Positions 8,204-17,298 of a stretch of DNA of 58,990 nt are shown here, in pieces. Position numbers and translations under genes: made by a program. The notes beneath the pieces were generated by a model. It did no database searches and was not told the origin of the DNA. It saw only the letters and a program-made list of their open reading frames with translations. The stretch is from contig CALKOT010000085.1 of assembly GCA_938092015.1 (NCBI GenBank), positions 1-58,990 of the forward strand. Reading direction: 5' to 3'. Source of the DNA: an uncultured Paracoccaceae bacterium (lineage in GTDB: Bacteria > Pseudomonadota > Alphaproteobacteria > Rhodobacterales > Rhodobacteraceae). Every line of letters starts with the position of its first letter. Position 1 is the first letter of the stretch.

Positions 8204-9063
8204 ATTCAGAAGACCGTCAGGCCACTGCGCTAGAGCGTATCGCAGATGCGTTAGAGCGTATCTCACCAGTCCCACAGTCCATCCCATCCTTCGCCTCCGC
8301 GGATGGATATGTCTGGCGGACAGAGCCGAACCGGCTGGACGCAACTGATATCTCGCGTGTGCCGCTGCATCTTCTAATGGGCGTGGATCGCGCCAAAGCG
8401 ACCATCATGGACAATACCCGGCGGTTCGCTGAGGGGCTGCCTGCGAACAATGCGCTTCTTTGGGGCGCCCGCGGCATGGGGAAAAGCAGCCTTGTCAAAG
8501 CAGCCCATGGTGCGATTGCGGCTGAAATGCCGGGGCAACTGGCGCTGATCGAAATTCAACGTGATGACATCCCGACCATCGGACAGCTGTTGCAGATGGT
8601 GCGCGGGGCCGATCATCGGTTCCTGCTGTTTTGCGATGACCTCAGCTTTGACAAGGACGACAGCCATTACAAATCGCTGAAAGCGGTTCTGGATGGCGGC
8701 GTTGAGGGTCGGCCAGAGAATGTGATTTTCTACGCCACGTCCAACAGACGCCACTTGATGCCACGCGATATGATTGAAAATGAACGCTCGTCCGGCATCA
8801 ATCCGTCAGAAGCGACCGAAGAAAAGGTGTCCCTGTCAGACCGGTTTGGCCTGTGGATCGGGTTTCACCCCTGCAGTCAGGACGATTTCCTCGCCATCAT
8901 CGACGGGTATGTCAAAGCGGCGGGCCTTAAGGTTGACCCGGACACACTGCGCGCAGAAGCCATCGAATGGCGGCAGACGCGCGGCTCAGTCTCTGGCCGC
9001 GTCGCCTGGCAGTTTGTGAACGACCTTGCAGGCCGTTTGGGGCAAAAGCTGGTTCTCACCTAA
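8200..9063 (+). CDS. DUF815-family AAA-type ATP-binding protein
   Basis: A 287-residue P-loop ATPase of the DUF815 family, of unproven function. Walker A is WGARGMGKSSLVK (residues 88-100), the Walker B-like strand is FLLFCDDLSF, and a sensor-type TSNRRHL follows. These are seen in the sequence and match the AAA fold. It starts with GTG at 8200 inside the tatC stop, so it probably depends on tatC translation. Its end overlaps the convergent DUF6456 gene by four bases (9060-9063). Nothing in the sequence ties it mechanically to protein export. Confidence 0.88.
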   Translation: MNSEDRQATALERIADALERISPVPQSIPSFASADGYVWRTEPNRLDATDISRVPLHLLMGVDRAKATIMDNTRRFAEGLPANNALLWGARGMGKSSLVKAAHGAIAAEMPGQLALIEIQRDDIPTIGQLLQMVRGADHRFLLFCDDLSFDKDDSHYKSLKAVLDGGVEGRPENVIFYATSNRRHLMPRDMIENERSSGINPSEATEEKVSLSDRFGLWIGFHPCSQDDFLAIIDGYVKAAGLKVDPDTLRAEAIEWRQTRGSVSGRVAWQFVNDLAGRLGQKLVLT

Positions 9064-10193
9064 GACGCGATCGCCTGATGGCTTTCCCAACGCGGTAGTT
9101 GATAGAAATCCACCAGCCGTTGTAGCGCCAACTTCAGCACGACTTTGCCTGATCGGGCGGACCAGCCCATGCGCCGCTCTGTGGCTTCCAGACCTTCATG
9201 AAAGCAGCAAACCCTGAGCGCGGCGTCTGACAAGCCGGGGCCAAGCGCCTCTAGCGCCGCTGCGACGCGTTCTTGGGCGAACATGGGGCCTTCTGACTGT
9301 GTTCTACCGCTTCCGGACGAGGTTGAGGGGGACAGGAATTTCCGCCAGTCCTGCGCCACGCTGGGACCAATTTGGGCCAACTCAAAATCTTCGCGAAGAC
9401 GTTCGCCGGCTTCGACCTCTTCCATCCCCAGAAGGGTATTACCGTTGGCGTCTTTGCGGCGCGACAGCCAGCCCAATGGCGATTCGCCGAGGTTAACCTT
9501 GATGGTCTCAACTTCGCCGGTGGTCATGTTTACAACGCGCCGCTCGCCGCGTGATTGGTGCTGGCCGGAAAATACGCTGGGCGCTTCCGCCATTCCGGTC
9601 GCCGGGTCCGGCAATTCAGCTTTAAGCGCCCTACGTAGTGCGGCGCGGCCGACAGAGGTTGTCTCATACCGCGCGCCGACTTCAGATCGTGATACGTACT
9701 TGATCCAGTCACGCTTGAGATAGCTGATTGCCTTGTCGACCGGAACCATCGCAAGAGGGCGCCTGAACTGATTGGTTCTACAGAAAACACCGGCCTTTTC
9801 AGCACTTTGGGCAACCAGCAAAAACGCCTCAGGCTCGCACAGCCGGCGTAACAGGGCCTTATCGGCCCGGGTCATGTCTGCTTTGTCTTTCTTGCGGGTC
9901 AAAGTCGTCTCCTTAGCTGAAGGACGGTCAAGAAGCGGTGTACTGATGTCCGCCTCGAGCTCAGCTAAAGTGCGATCCAGCAAGGGATCGTCCCGCATCG
10001 TCTCGACGCGTCGCACCGCGCGTTGAATGGTCGAAGGTGCCGCCCCCCGGGCGACAGCTATGGACCGCATCGGAACACCCTTTTCGACGTGCGCGAGGTA
10101 GATCGCGACATCACGGGCAAGTTGCGATGCGGTTCGATTCATGAAGGCGGCGGAGGTCGCCTCTTCACATCTTTGGAGAGGTTGATAGGACAT
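9060..10193 (-). CDS. DUF6456-domain helix-turn-helix protein
   Basis: A 377-residue protein I recognise as the DUF6456 family of Rhodobacterales. The N-terminal part looks like a Trp-repressor/resolvase-style helix-turn-helix (about residues 25-70, with GVPMRSIAVARGAAPSTIQRA), so DNA binding is likely. The middle is Lys/Arg-rich (LTRKKDKADMTRADKALLRRLC). The C-terminal 150 residues (ESPLGWLSRRKDANG onward, ending VVLKLALQRLVDFYQL) are the DUF6456 part. It faces away from the DUF6477 gene across a 216-base divergent region. Function is not established. Confidence 0.75.
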   Translation of the reverse strand: MSYQPLQRCEEATSAAFMNRTASQLARDVAIYLAHVEKGVPMRSIAVARGAAPSTIQRAVRRVETMRDDPLLDRTLAELEADISTPLLDRPSAKETTLTRKKDKADMTRADKALLRRLCEPEAFLLVAQSAEKAGVFCRTNQFRRPLAMVPVDKAISYLKRDWIKYVSRSEVGARYETTSVGRAALRRALKAELPDPATGMAEAPSVFSGQHQSRGERRVVNMTTGEVETIKVNLGESPLGWLSRRKDANGNTLLGMEEVEAGERLREDFELAQIGPSVAQDWRKFLSPSTSSGSGRTQSEGPMFAQERVAAALEALGPGLSDAALRVCCFHEGLEATERRMGWSARSGKVVLKLALQRLVDFYQLPRWESHQAIAS

Positions 10194-10409
10194 CTTGGTT
10201 AGCGTTCGCCTAATTTTGTTTCAATTTTTAGGCATTTAGCGCTAGCGCGATTTGGTTGATGAAGTCTTAACGAAAAACTCTTTAAGCTGTTGGAAATATG
10301 CATGAAAAGTTGGTTAATGAATTGAAGTAGCGTGCGCTTGGTTTGAAAAATGCGCAACAGGCCAAATCCTGAACGACAATTAGCGGGTGTTTCGCAATTG
10401 GAGTTTCGC

Positions 10410-10676
10410 ATGTCCCTGAAATTGTCCCGCCCCCGAATTTTGACCCGAGCAGCCAAAGCCGGCGCAGAAATGTATCGCCGTGAAAGGGATCTCGCCCGGG
10501 TCGCCCCACGCGTCTTTGCCAAGGCGACGCGAAAGTCGCCCGTCGTGGCGGATCTGGCGGCGGCAGAAGCGGAATGTGAGGCTGAACGCAAAGAGGGCGT
10601 GGTGACGTACTCTATCGAGCGTCACATCAGTTTGCTGGCGGCGTTGTTTGCCGAAGCGCGCGCTACGCAGGCCTGA
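10410..10676 (+). CDS. DUF6477-family small protein
   Basis: An 88-residue, Arg/Ala/Glu-rich helical protein that I recognise as the DUF6477 family, common in Rhodobacteraceae. It begins MSLKLSRPRILTRAAKAGA, and TTGGAG lies just upstream of ATG 10410; a longer frame from 10350 lacks such a site. No signal peptide or membrane segment is seen. It is divergent from the DUF6456 gene and ends one base before the stop of the convergent ABC-F gene. Function unknown. Confidence 0.75.
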   Translation: MSLKLSRPRILTRAAKAGAEMYRRERDLARVAPRVFAKATRKSPVVADLAAAEAECEAERKEGVVTYSIERHISLLAALFAEARATQA

Positions 10677-10677
10677 C

Positions 10678-12567
10678 CTATTGCCTGGATTGCGCCTGAG
10701 CAGCGTCCAGTCGTTCTTGCGCGGCTACCCATAATGCTTCGGCGCGCTTCAGCCCTGCGATAATCTCGGCGCGCTTCTTTTGAAGGTCTTCAAATTTGGC
10801 CGGATTTGTATCGGTATACAGATCGGGATCGGCCAACATGGCGTCGATCCGCGCCTGCATGCCTTCGATCTTGGCGACGCGGGCCTCTGCTGACCGGACC
10901 TCCTGCTTCAGGGGGGTCAACCTGGCGCGACGCTCAGCTTCAGTTAGTTTCGGCGGCTTTGGCGCCTTTTCCTTGGCTGCTTTGGTTTTCTCACGTTTTA
11001 CGCCGCCCCTGTCTGACAGAAGCAGCTCGCGATAGTCGTCCATATCGCCTGTAAACGGCTTTACGCCGCCATCGCTGACCAGCCATAGGCGGTCAGCAAC
11101 CGCTGTCACCAATTCGGCGTCATGGGCCACCAGAATGACAGCACCGTCATATGCGGCGAGGGCATGGGCCAGCGCTTCACGGCTTTCAATGTCGAGGTGG
11201 TTCGTCGGCTCATCCAAGATGATCAAATGCGGCTCATGCACTGTCATCAGGGCCAGTAGCAAGCGCGCCTTTTGGCCGCCTGAAAGGCTTTTGACTGAGT
11301 TCGTGGCAATGTTTGAGTCGATCCCCACAGCGCCAAGACGGGCGCGCAGCTTGCTTTCCGGCGCATCGGGTATCATCCGGCGAAGGTGCTGGATGGGATT
11401 TTCTTCAGCAATCAGTTCATCGGTCTGGTGCTGGGCAAAGTAGCCAATTCGAAGTTTGGAGGCTCGAGATTCGTTGCCCGACATCGCTTTCAGGCGCTGT
11501 GAAATCAGCTTCGCGAGCGTCGATTTGCCCTGACCATTGGCGCCCAGAAGGGCGATTCGATCGTCTGGGTCGATACGCAGAGAGATGTCTTTCAGGACAG
11601 CCTCGCCATCATATCCGACGCTGACATCCTCAAACCGGATGATTGGTGGGGAAAGTTCTTCGCCGCTTTTGAACGAAAACGGTGCAACCGCGCCTTCGGC
11701 GACGCCTGCAATCGGTTCCATCCGCGCCAACATTTTCAGGCGGCTTTGCGCCTGCTTTGCCTTTGATGCTTTGGCACGAAACCGATCCACAAAACTTTGG
11801 ATATGCGCGCGTTCGCGTGCCTGTTTCGCTGCAAAAGCGGCGCTTTGGGCGGCTTGTTCACGTCGCTTGGCGTCAAAGTCGTCATAGCCGCCTGCATATA
11901 AGGTCAGCCCCATAGATTGCAGATGCAAAATACGGTTCACGGATCGGTTCAGAAGGCCCCGGTCATGACTGATGACCATCGCTGTGGCGGGGTATTTGGC
12001 GAGGAAGTTTTCCAGCCAAACCGCGCCCTCTAGATCCAGATAGTTGGTCGGCTCATCCAGCAGCAGCAAATCAGGGCTGGAGAACAGGACAGAGGCAAGC
12101 GCGACGCGCATCCGCCAGCCGCCTGAAAACTCTGACGCTGCCCGCGCTTGGGCTTTGGCGTCAAAGCCAAGGCCGGACAGAATCGAAGCTGCCCGCGCCT
12201 CAGCCGAATGCGCTTCGATATCCACCAGACGGGTGTGAATTTCTGCGATTCGGTTTGGGTCCGTGGCAGTATCAGCCTCTGCCAACAGCGATGCGCGTTC
12301 CCGATCTGCGGCGAGAACGATGTCCAGCAAAGCCTCTGGCCCGGCAGGCACTTCCTGCTTTACACCGCCGATGCGGGCGCTCTTCCGCACGTTGATTGAA
12401 CCGCCGTCCAGCGCCAGTTCGCCTTCAATCAGCTTGAAAAGCGTGGTTTTGCCGGTGCCATTGCGCCCAACCAGGCCAAGGCGCGAACCATCGGGTACGC
12501 GGCACGACGCGCCATCGAACAACTTGCGCCCGGCAAGCGAAAAAGTGAGGTCTGTAATGGTCAACAT
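10678..12567 (-). CDS. ABC-F family ATPase (YheS/Uup type)
   Basis: A 629-residue soluble protein with two ABC ATPase domains and no membrane segment, the ABC-F plan. Domain 1 has GRNGTGKTT, the signature FSGGWRMRVALA and LLLDEPTNYLD. Domain 2 has GANGQGKST, LSGGQKARLLLAL and LILDEPTNHLD. A Lys/Ala/Arg-rich linker (about residues 235-275, AKRREQAAQSAAF onward) separates them, and a charged coiled-coil-like C-terminus follows from about residue 530. ABC-F proteins act on ribosomes, in translation rescue or antibiotic protection. Which subclass applies cannot be fixed here; YheS-like is my best reading. Confidence 0.9.
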   Translation of the reverse strand: MLTITDLTFSLAGRKLFDGASCRVPDGSRLGLVGRNGTGKTTLFKLIEGELALDGGSINVRKSARIGGVKQEVPAGPEALLDIVLAADRERASLLAEADTATDPNRIAEIHTRLVDIEAHSAEARAASILSGLGFDAKAQARAASEFSGGWRMRVALASVLFSSPDLLLLDEPTNYLDLEGAVWLENFLAKYPATAMVISHDRGLLNRSVNRILHLQSMGLTLYAGGYDDFDAKRREQAAQSAAFAAKQARERAHIQSFVDRFRAKASKAKQAQSRLKMLARMEPIAGVAEGAVAPFSFKSGEELSPPIIRFEDVSVGYDGEAVLKDISLRIDPDDRIALLGANGQGKSTLAKLISQRLKAMSGNESRASKLRIGYFAQHQTDELIAEENPIQHLRRMIPDAPESKLRARLGAVGIDSNIATNSVKSLSGGQKARLLLALMTVHEPHLIILDEPTNHLDIESREALAHALAAYDGAVILVAHDAELVTAVADRLWLVSDGGVKPFTGDMDDYRELLLSDRGGVKREKTKAAKEKAPKPPKLTEAERRARLTPLKQEVRSAEARVAKIEGMQARIDAMLADPDLYTDTNPAKFEDLQKKRAEIIAGLKRAEALWVAAQERLDAAQAQSRQ

Positions 12568-12613
12568 GAGCGGAGGGGTGGAGGAGGGCGCGCCTCAAGT
12601 CAATGCGACTTGC

Positions 12614-12910
12614 TCAAACGCCTTCGACCAACACGAATTTTGCGTCGGAGGCTCCGTTCCGAAGGGCTTTCAAGGCGCGATAATCTTCTGAGAAATAGTA
12701 GTTTCGCGCAGCCTGATACGATGGGAACTCCATGATCACGACTCGGCGATTGTCTTCATCCACGCCTTCCAGATGCTCCATCTGCCCGCCCCGCGCAATG
12801 TACTTCGCGCCAATGCGTTCCAGCAGCTTTGCCGCCTTGGCGGTGTATTTGCTGTACTGGATCGGATCTTCAACCTCGATCCGAATGATGATGTAGCCCT
12901 TTTTGGACAT
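12614..12910 (-). CDS. DUF1330-family protein
   Basis: A 98-residue protein of the DUF1330 family (dimeric alpha-beta barrel / ferredoxin-like fold). It has the typical pattern of GYIIIRIEVEDPIQYSKYTAKA, then a Gly-rich turn, VVIMEFPSYQAARNYYFSEDY and a final KFVLVEGV strand. It could be an enzyme or ligand-binding protein; the family has no general assigned reaction. It sits 46 bases upstream of the ABC-F gene on the same strand and is divergent from ndk. The 205-base divergent region contains a short CGAAAG/CTTTCG hairpin at 13022-13036. Confidence 0.85.
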   Translation of the reverse strand: MSKKGYIIIRIEVEDPIQYSKYTAKAAKLLERIGAKYIARGGQMEHLEGVDEDNRRVVIMEFPSYQAARNYYFSEDYRALKALRNGASDAKFVLVEGV

Positions 12911-13115
12911 TGGTATTCCCTGGAACGCCTTGTGCGGCGCATTACTGCCGTTCGCAGGTGCAATAAACGGCGTTGTTGCGCGAAAGGCAACCCGGGTGAC
13001 GATTCGCCCCTGACACTTGTCCGAAAGCGGCTTTCGTAAGCGCGGCGGCCATGGTATGCGCCCGCCATCTTATCCGGGGCGAACCATTCCCCCATGAACC
13101 TGAAGGACAGTAAAC

Positions 13116-13538
13116 ATGGCGATCCAGCGCACGTTTTCGATCATTAAACCAGATGCAACAGCCCGCAACCTGACCGGTGCGATCAACACGAAGCTTGAGG
13201 CTGCTGGCCTGCGTATCGTCGCGCAGAAGCGTATCCATCTGTCACTGGCGCAGGCGCAGGCATTCTACGCCGTGCACTCAGAGCGTCCTTTCTTTGGTGA
13301 ACTGACGGAATTCATGTCGTCTGCACCAATCGTCGCGCAGGTTCTGGAAGGCGAAGACGCCATCCTGAAAAATCGTGAAGTCATGGGCGCAACCAACCCG
13401 GCCGATGCAGCAGACGGCACCATCCGTAAAGAATTTGCACTGTCGCTTGGTGAAAACTCGATCCATGGTTCAGACGCGCCAGAAACAGCTGCTGAAGAAA
13501 TCGCATACTTCTTCTCTGGCCTTGATCTGGTTGGCTAA
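13116..13538 (+). CDS. ndk: Nucleoside diphosphate kinase
   Basis: A 140-residue enzyme that balances NTP pools by transferring the gamma-phosphate through a phosphohistidine. The catalytic His117 is in NSIHGSD. Other fixed elements are [11 protein letters not shown]-like [11 protein letters not shown] at the start, ERPFF(GELTEF) and [14 protein letters not shown]. Length matches the family (about 140). It is a single-gene unit, followed 48 bases later by a strong terminator. Confidence 0.97.
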   Translation: MAIQRTFSIIKPDATARNLTGAINTKLEAAGLRIVAQKRIHLSLAQAQAFYAVHSERPFFGELTEFMSSAPIVAQVLEGEDAILKNREVMGATNPADAADGTIRKEFALSLGENSIHGSDAPETAAEEIAYFFSGLDLVG

Positions 13539-13585
13539 GACGTTTCCGGCGCTTCTATTTTCGGATAACGGCTAATGCGTTTTGA

Positions 13586-13613
13586 AGTCCGGGGTCGCCG
13601 CCTCGGGCTTTTT
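13586..13613 (+). terminator. Rho-independent terminator of ndk
   Basis: AGTCCGGGG (13586-13594) pairs with CCTCGGGCT (13601-13609) over nine base pairs, two of them G-U, around the loop TCGCCG. A run of five T residues (13609-13613) follows. It lies 48 bases after the ndk stop and abuts the tpiA stop (13614), so it ends plus-strand transcription between the convergent genes. Confidence 0.85.
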
Positions 13614-14336
13614 CTATGCAGCCCGCGCAATCGCGAGAAAGTCTTCGGCTTTCAGCGACGCGCCGCCGATCAAGCCGCCATCGACGTTCTCAATCGCCAA
13701 AATTTCCGCCGCATTGTCTGGCTTTAATGATCCGCCATAGAGAATGCGCATCCCTTTAGCCTCTGCAAATCGTCCTGCTAACTGCGCCCGAATATGGGCG
13801 TGCATTTCAGTGATGTCATTGATTGATGGAACGAGCCCTGTGCCAATGGCCCAAACGGGTTCGTACGCAATAACAGAGTTTGCTGCGGTCGCGCCGTCCG
13901 GGATTGATCCAGCCAACTGAGCGCCAACAACATCTAGCGCGGCGCCGTGGTCGCGCTGTTCTTTAGTTTCGCCCACGCAGATGATTGCAGTCAGGCCCGC
14001 ACCCCAGGCAGCAGGAACCTTGGAGCAAACGATAGCATCGGTAACCTCATATTCCTGCCTGCGTTCCGAATGACCGACGATCACGGCGACAGCGCCGACA
14101 TCAGCTAACTGATCGGCTGAGACGTCGCCTGTGTAAGCGCCTTTTACTTCTGAATGGCAGTTTTGCCCGCCAATCGGCACACCACGGTTTGCAAGAGATG
14201 CGATCAGAGTTGCAGGTGGGCAAATCAGTAGGTCGACGCCATTGGGCGCGCCATCTGCGATGGCGTTAACCTCAACCGCTGATGCGCTGAGGCCGTTCAT
14301 CTTCCAATTGCCGGCAATGAGGGTACGTCTGATCAT
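13614..14336 (-). CDS. tpiA: Triosephosphate isomerase
   Basis: A 240-residue TIM-barrel enzyme interconverting dihydroxyacetone phosphate and glyceraldehyde 3-phosphate. Active-site residues are visible: Asn10 and Lys12 (NWKMNG), His89 (VGHSERR) and Glu159 ([11 protein letters not shown]), plus the phosphate loop [11 protein letters not shown]. It is slightly shorter than the usual 250 residues, with no key residue missing. It is convergent with ndk. Confidence 0.97.
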   Translation of the reverse strand: MIRRTLIAGNWKMNGLSASAVEVNAIADGAPNGVDLLICPPATLIASLANRGVPIGGQNCHSEVKGAYTGDVSADQLADVGAVAVIVGHSERRQEYEVTDAIVCSKVPAAWGAGLTAIICVGETKEQRDHGAALDVVGAQLAGSIPDGATAANSVIAYEPVWAIGTGLVPSINDITEMHAHIRAQLAGRFAEAKGMRILYGGSLKPDNAAEILAIENVDGGLIGGASLKAEDFLAIARAA

Positions 14337-14419
14337 TCGGTCTGCTCCACGTATGCAATGGAAGCACTAGCAGATCAGGGAACAGCGCGACAACAGGCTG
14401 AGTGTGCTGGGCAGGGGCC

Positions 14420-14785
14420 TTACGCCCCAGCTTCTCCGCCAACTTTAAAGTTGATCGATTCGCCACATCCGCACGCATCTTCAACATTTGGATTGTTGAA
14501 TGCGAAGCCACTTTCAAGGAGAGAGGTTTTGTAGTCGATCTCAGTTCCGAACAGGAACATCTGCGCCATGGGCGCGATCATCACGCGGGCGCCATCCTGC
14601 TCAACCACTTCGTCCATCGGGTCGATTTCTGTGGCGAACTCCATCGTATATTCCATGCCCGCACAGCCGCCTTTCTTTAGGCCCAGCTTAAGGCCCTTGG
14701 ATTCTTTCCCTTCCATAAGGGTGACGATCTGTTTGACAGCGGCCGGTGTCAGCGACACTGCCTGCTTTCCGGGTATTGAGAACAT
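14420..14785 (-). CDS. Iron-sulfur cluster assembly protein, IscA/SufA/ErpA (HesB) family
   Basis: A 121-residue A-type carrier that delivers Fe-S clusters to apoproteins. The three cluster-binding cysteines are present: Cys41 (KKGGCAGM), Cys105 and Cys107 (DACGCGES). The sufT-like gene lies 51 bases upstream on the same strand, so a SUF-linked SufA role is more likely than IscA. Sequence alone does not separate SufA from ErpA, so I leave the symbol open. Confidence 0.9.
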   Translation of the reverse strand: MFSIPGKQAVSLTPAAVKQIVTLMEGKESKGLKLGLKKGGCAGMEYTMEFATEIDPMDEVVEQDGARVMIAPMAQMFLFGTEIDYKTSLLESGFAFNNPNVEDACGCGESINFKVGGEAGA

Positions 14786-14836
14786 CTTTGTTCCTTTCGC
14801 CTACTAAAATAGGGGCAGAACGGCTGACCTGCAAGC

Positions 14837-15202
14837 TTACATGAAGCCCAATTCAAGTCGTGCTTCGTCAGACAACATGTCCATGCCCCAAGGCGGATCC
14901 CACACAAGGGCGACATCGGCGCGTTTTACGCCTACAACCATTTCGACCGCATCCTGAACCCAGCCAGGCATTTCGCCCGCAACGGGGCAGCCCGGTGCGG
15001 TAAGGGTCATGTCGATCTCTACTTCACCCTCATCCTTGACGATGATCGTGTAGATCAGGCCCAGATCAAAGATGTTCACCGGGATCTCAGGGTCGTGCAC
15101 CGTACGGCATGCATCGCAAATCGGCTCGTACAGCGGGTGCTGGTCGGTCGAGGGCCGCATCAGCGGATCGCCTTCCTGCGGTTCCTGTTTCTGTCCATCC
15201 AT
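14837..15202 (-). CDS. sufT: SUF-associated MIP18/DUF59 protein SufT
   Basis: A 121-residue protein with a MIP18/DUF59 domain, used in Fe-S cluster maturation. It has [20 protein letters not shown], the [13 protein letters not shown] loop with the conserved Cys, and [20 protein letters not shown]. The first 25 residues are a polar extension. It is first of two Fe-S genes on this strand and divergent from tgt across a 77-base region. The rest of the suf operon is not in the window. Confidence 0.9.
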   Translation of the reverse strand: MDGQKQEPQEGDPLMRPSTDQHPLYEPICDACRTVHDPEIPVNIFDLGLIYTIIVKDEGEVEIDMTLTAPGCPVAGEMPGWVQDAVEMVVGVKRADVALVWDPPWGMDMLSDEARLELGFM

Positions 15203-15279
15203 TACGGGCGCGTCCTTTTCGTCTGCCTAGGGATCATATATGGCTCGCGCTCACTTGCGTAAAGGCATGGGCTGATCAG

Positions 15280-16410
15280 ATGACGAAACGGTTTGAGTTT
15301 GAAGTTCTGGCGATGGACGGCGCGGCGCGTCGCGGAACGGTGAAAACCTCGCGGGGCGACATTCGCACGCCTGCGTTTATGCCTGTTGGAACTGCGGCGA
15401 CAGTAAAAGCGATGATGTCGGAATCAGTGCGTGAAACCGGCGCGGATATCCTGCTTGGGAATACGTACCACCTGATGCTCCGCCCCGGCGCTGACCGAAT
15501 GGAGCGGTTGGGCGGTCTGCATAAATTCATGAACTGGGATCGCCCGATCCTCACTGATTCTGGCGGTTTCCAGGTGATGAGCCTCGCCAGCCTGCGCAAA
15601 CTGACGGAAGATGGAGTGACCTTCGCCTCTCATGTCGATGGCTCAAAACACCTTCTCAGCCCAGAGACGTCGATGGAGATTCAGCGCAAGCTCGGCTCTG
15701 ACATCGTCATGTGCTTTGACGAATGCCCTGCACTGCCAGCGGAACGGGGCGCGATTGAGGCCAGCATGCGCCTGTCGATGCGGTGGGCCGCCAGGTCGCG
15801 CGAGGCATTTGGTGACCGGCCTGGCCACGCCCTTTTTGGCATCCAGCAAGGTGGGCTTGAGCAGGATCTGCGTAGCGAAAGCGCGTCTGAGCTAAACAAG
15901 ATCGGCTTTGATGGATACGCGATTGGTGGCCTCGCGGTGGGTGAGGGGCAGGATGCAATGTTCGGCGTTCTCGATTATGCGCCGGGGCAATTGCCCGCCG
16001 ACAAGCCCCGCTATCTGATGGGGGTCGGCAAACCCGATGATCTGGTCGGCGCGGTACAACGCGGCGTCGACATGTTTGATTGCGTTCTACCCAGCCGGTC
16101 GGGGCGCAATGGTCAGGCGCTGACGCGGCGCGGCAACGTGAACGTCAAGAATGCGCGTCATGCTGATGATCCCCGCCCGCTGGACGAAGACTGCACCTGT
16201 CCGGCCTGCACGAAGTACTCTCGCGCCTATCTGCATCATGTTTTCAAAGCGAATGAGATCATCTGCTCAATGCTGATGACCTGGCATAATCTGCATTATT
16301 ATCAGGAGCTTATGCAGGGTATGCGTGATGCGATTGAGATTGGCGGCTTGGATGCTTTCGCCGCCACCTTCCATGCCCAGCGGGCAGAAGGCGACATCGC
16401 GCCGCTTTAG
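15280..16410 (+). CDS. tgt: tRNA-guanine transglycosylase
   Basis: A 376-residue enzyme that exchanges guanine-34 for preQ1 in queuosine-type tRNAs. The catalytic aspartates are Asp93 ([12 protein letters not shown]) and Asp267 ([13 protein letters not shown]). The structural zinc site is Cys305, Cys307, Cys310 and His336 (CTCPAC ... WHNLHYY). I chose ATG 15280 ([10 protein letters not shown]) because family similarity starts there; the frame is open further upstream but would run through sufT. The LysE-type gene follows on the same strand, 25 bases downstream. Confidence 0.97.
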   Translation: MTKRFEFEVLAMDGAARRGTVKTSRGDIRTPAFMPVGTAATVKAMMSESVRETGADILLGNTYHLMLRPGADRMERLGGLHKFMNWDRPILTDSGGFQVMSLASLRKLTEDGVTFASHVDGSKHLLSPETSMEIQRKLGSDIVMCFDECPALPAERGAIEASMRLSMRWAARSREAFGDRPGHALFGIQQGGLEQDLRSESASELNKIGFDGYAIGGLAVGEGQDAMFGVLDYAPGQLPADKPRYLMGVGKPDDLVGAVQRGVDMFDCVLPSRSGRNGQALTRRGNVNVKNARHADDPRPLDEDCTCPACTKYSRAYLHHVFKANEIICSMLMTWHNLHYYQELMQGMRDAIEIGGLDAFAATFHAQRAEGDIAPL

Positions 16411-16435
16411 GCGCACATGAACAGAAAGACCGGCC

Positions 16436-17059
16436 ATGGGCCCGATTCTATTCGTCAGTTTCATTCTGGCGACGCTTGTCATTGTCATAACACCCGGTCC
16501 GGGTGTCGCGCTTGCGTCCTCTCAGGCTGTAAAGCTGGGCAAGCACGCCGCGGTTTTGACTGTCTTGGGCGATGCTTTGGGAACAGTTGTGTTGATCCTG
16601 ATCGCGCTGGCTGGGCTGAATGTGATCATCGGGGTAGCGAAGGTCGTTCTGCCGTATCTGCAGATCGCTGGCGGTCTTTTCATTTTATACCTCGCTTACC
16701 AGTCCTTCTTTGCCAAACCAGATAGCGATGAAGCGCAGGTTTTAACAGCGGGCCGGTCAGCATTTCTAAGCGGTTTCTTCGCCTGCGTGACGAACCCGAA
16801 GGCCATTGTTTTCTTCATGGCCTTGTTCCCCGGTTTCATCGCGCCCGATCTGAATATCGCCTTCCAGTCAGTGGTTTATGGCGCAATTTTTATCCTGCTG
16901 GATGGCGCATTTCTGATCGGATACGCAATGCTTGCGCTCTATGTTGTTTGGTCGCGGTTTGCGCCGAGGATCAACATCGACAAGCTCGGCGGTATGGGGC
17001 TGTTTGGTGTCGGCGCATTGCTTGTCGCCAAAGGCTACCAAGAACTGCCGTCTGGGTAA
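16436..17059 (+). CDS. LysE/RhtB-family amino-acid exporter
   Basis: A 207-residue inner-membrane protein with about six hydrophobic segments. The N-terminus VITPGPGVALASSQAVKLGK carries the T-PGP motif of the LysE/RhtB family, and ACVTNPKAIVFFMALFPGF is the second family block. Members export amino acids or related small metabolites; this one's substrate is unknown. It follows tgt by 25 bases. It ends 239 bases before the stop of the convergent FadL-type gene, in a region holding two hairpins. Confidence 0.88.
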   Translation: MGPILFVSFILATLVIVITPGPGVALASSQAVKLGKHAAVLTVLGDALGTVVLILIALAGLNVIIGVAKVVLPYLQIAGGLFILYLAYQSFFAKPDSDEAQVLTAGRSAFLSGFFACVTNPKAIVFFMALFPGFIAPDLNIAFQSVVYGAIFILLDGAFLIGYAMLALYVVWSRFAPRINIDKLGGMGLFGVGALLVAKGYQELPSG

Positions 17060-17234
17060 AATTGCACAGATCGTTTTTGAAACGCTTTCCCTTTTTTTGA
17101 ATTGAAGCCTGAATCTTGGACGGCAACGGCGCTTCGGATTGGGTGTTGTCGAAAGCAGGTTTCAGGCAGGAAGGGACATAGTGGCAAAAGAGGATCATCG
17201 GAAAGTCGCGGTTCGATCAACACCTGTTCGCGAG

Positions 17235-17288
17235 GCTTAGGTCTGACGCCTAAGCAGGAAGGCGATCACCCCATTCAGGGATGATCGC
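17235..17288. terminator. Two hairpins between convergent genes (candidate terminators)
   Basis: GCTTAGG (17235-17241) pairs perfectly with CCTAAGC (17249-17255) around a seven-base loop. GCGATCA (17262-17268) pairs with TGATCGC (17282-17288), with CCC/GGG extending the stem inside. They lie between the stops at 17059 (plus) and 17299 (minus). Neither has a clear T run on either side, so they could be terminators of the Rho-independent type with weak tails, or mRNA 3'-end stabilisers. Confidence 0.4.
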
Positions 17289-17298
17289 ATAGTAGAGA

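Noticed and set aside
15109-15279. Extended tgt start at 15109
   Set aside because: The extension lies inside sufT on the other strand, is Arg/Pro-rich in the way of shadow frames, and is absent from the family.
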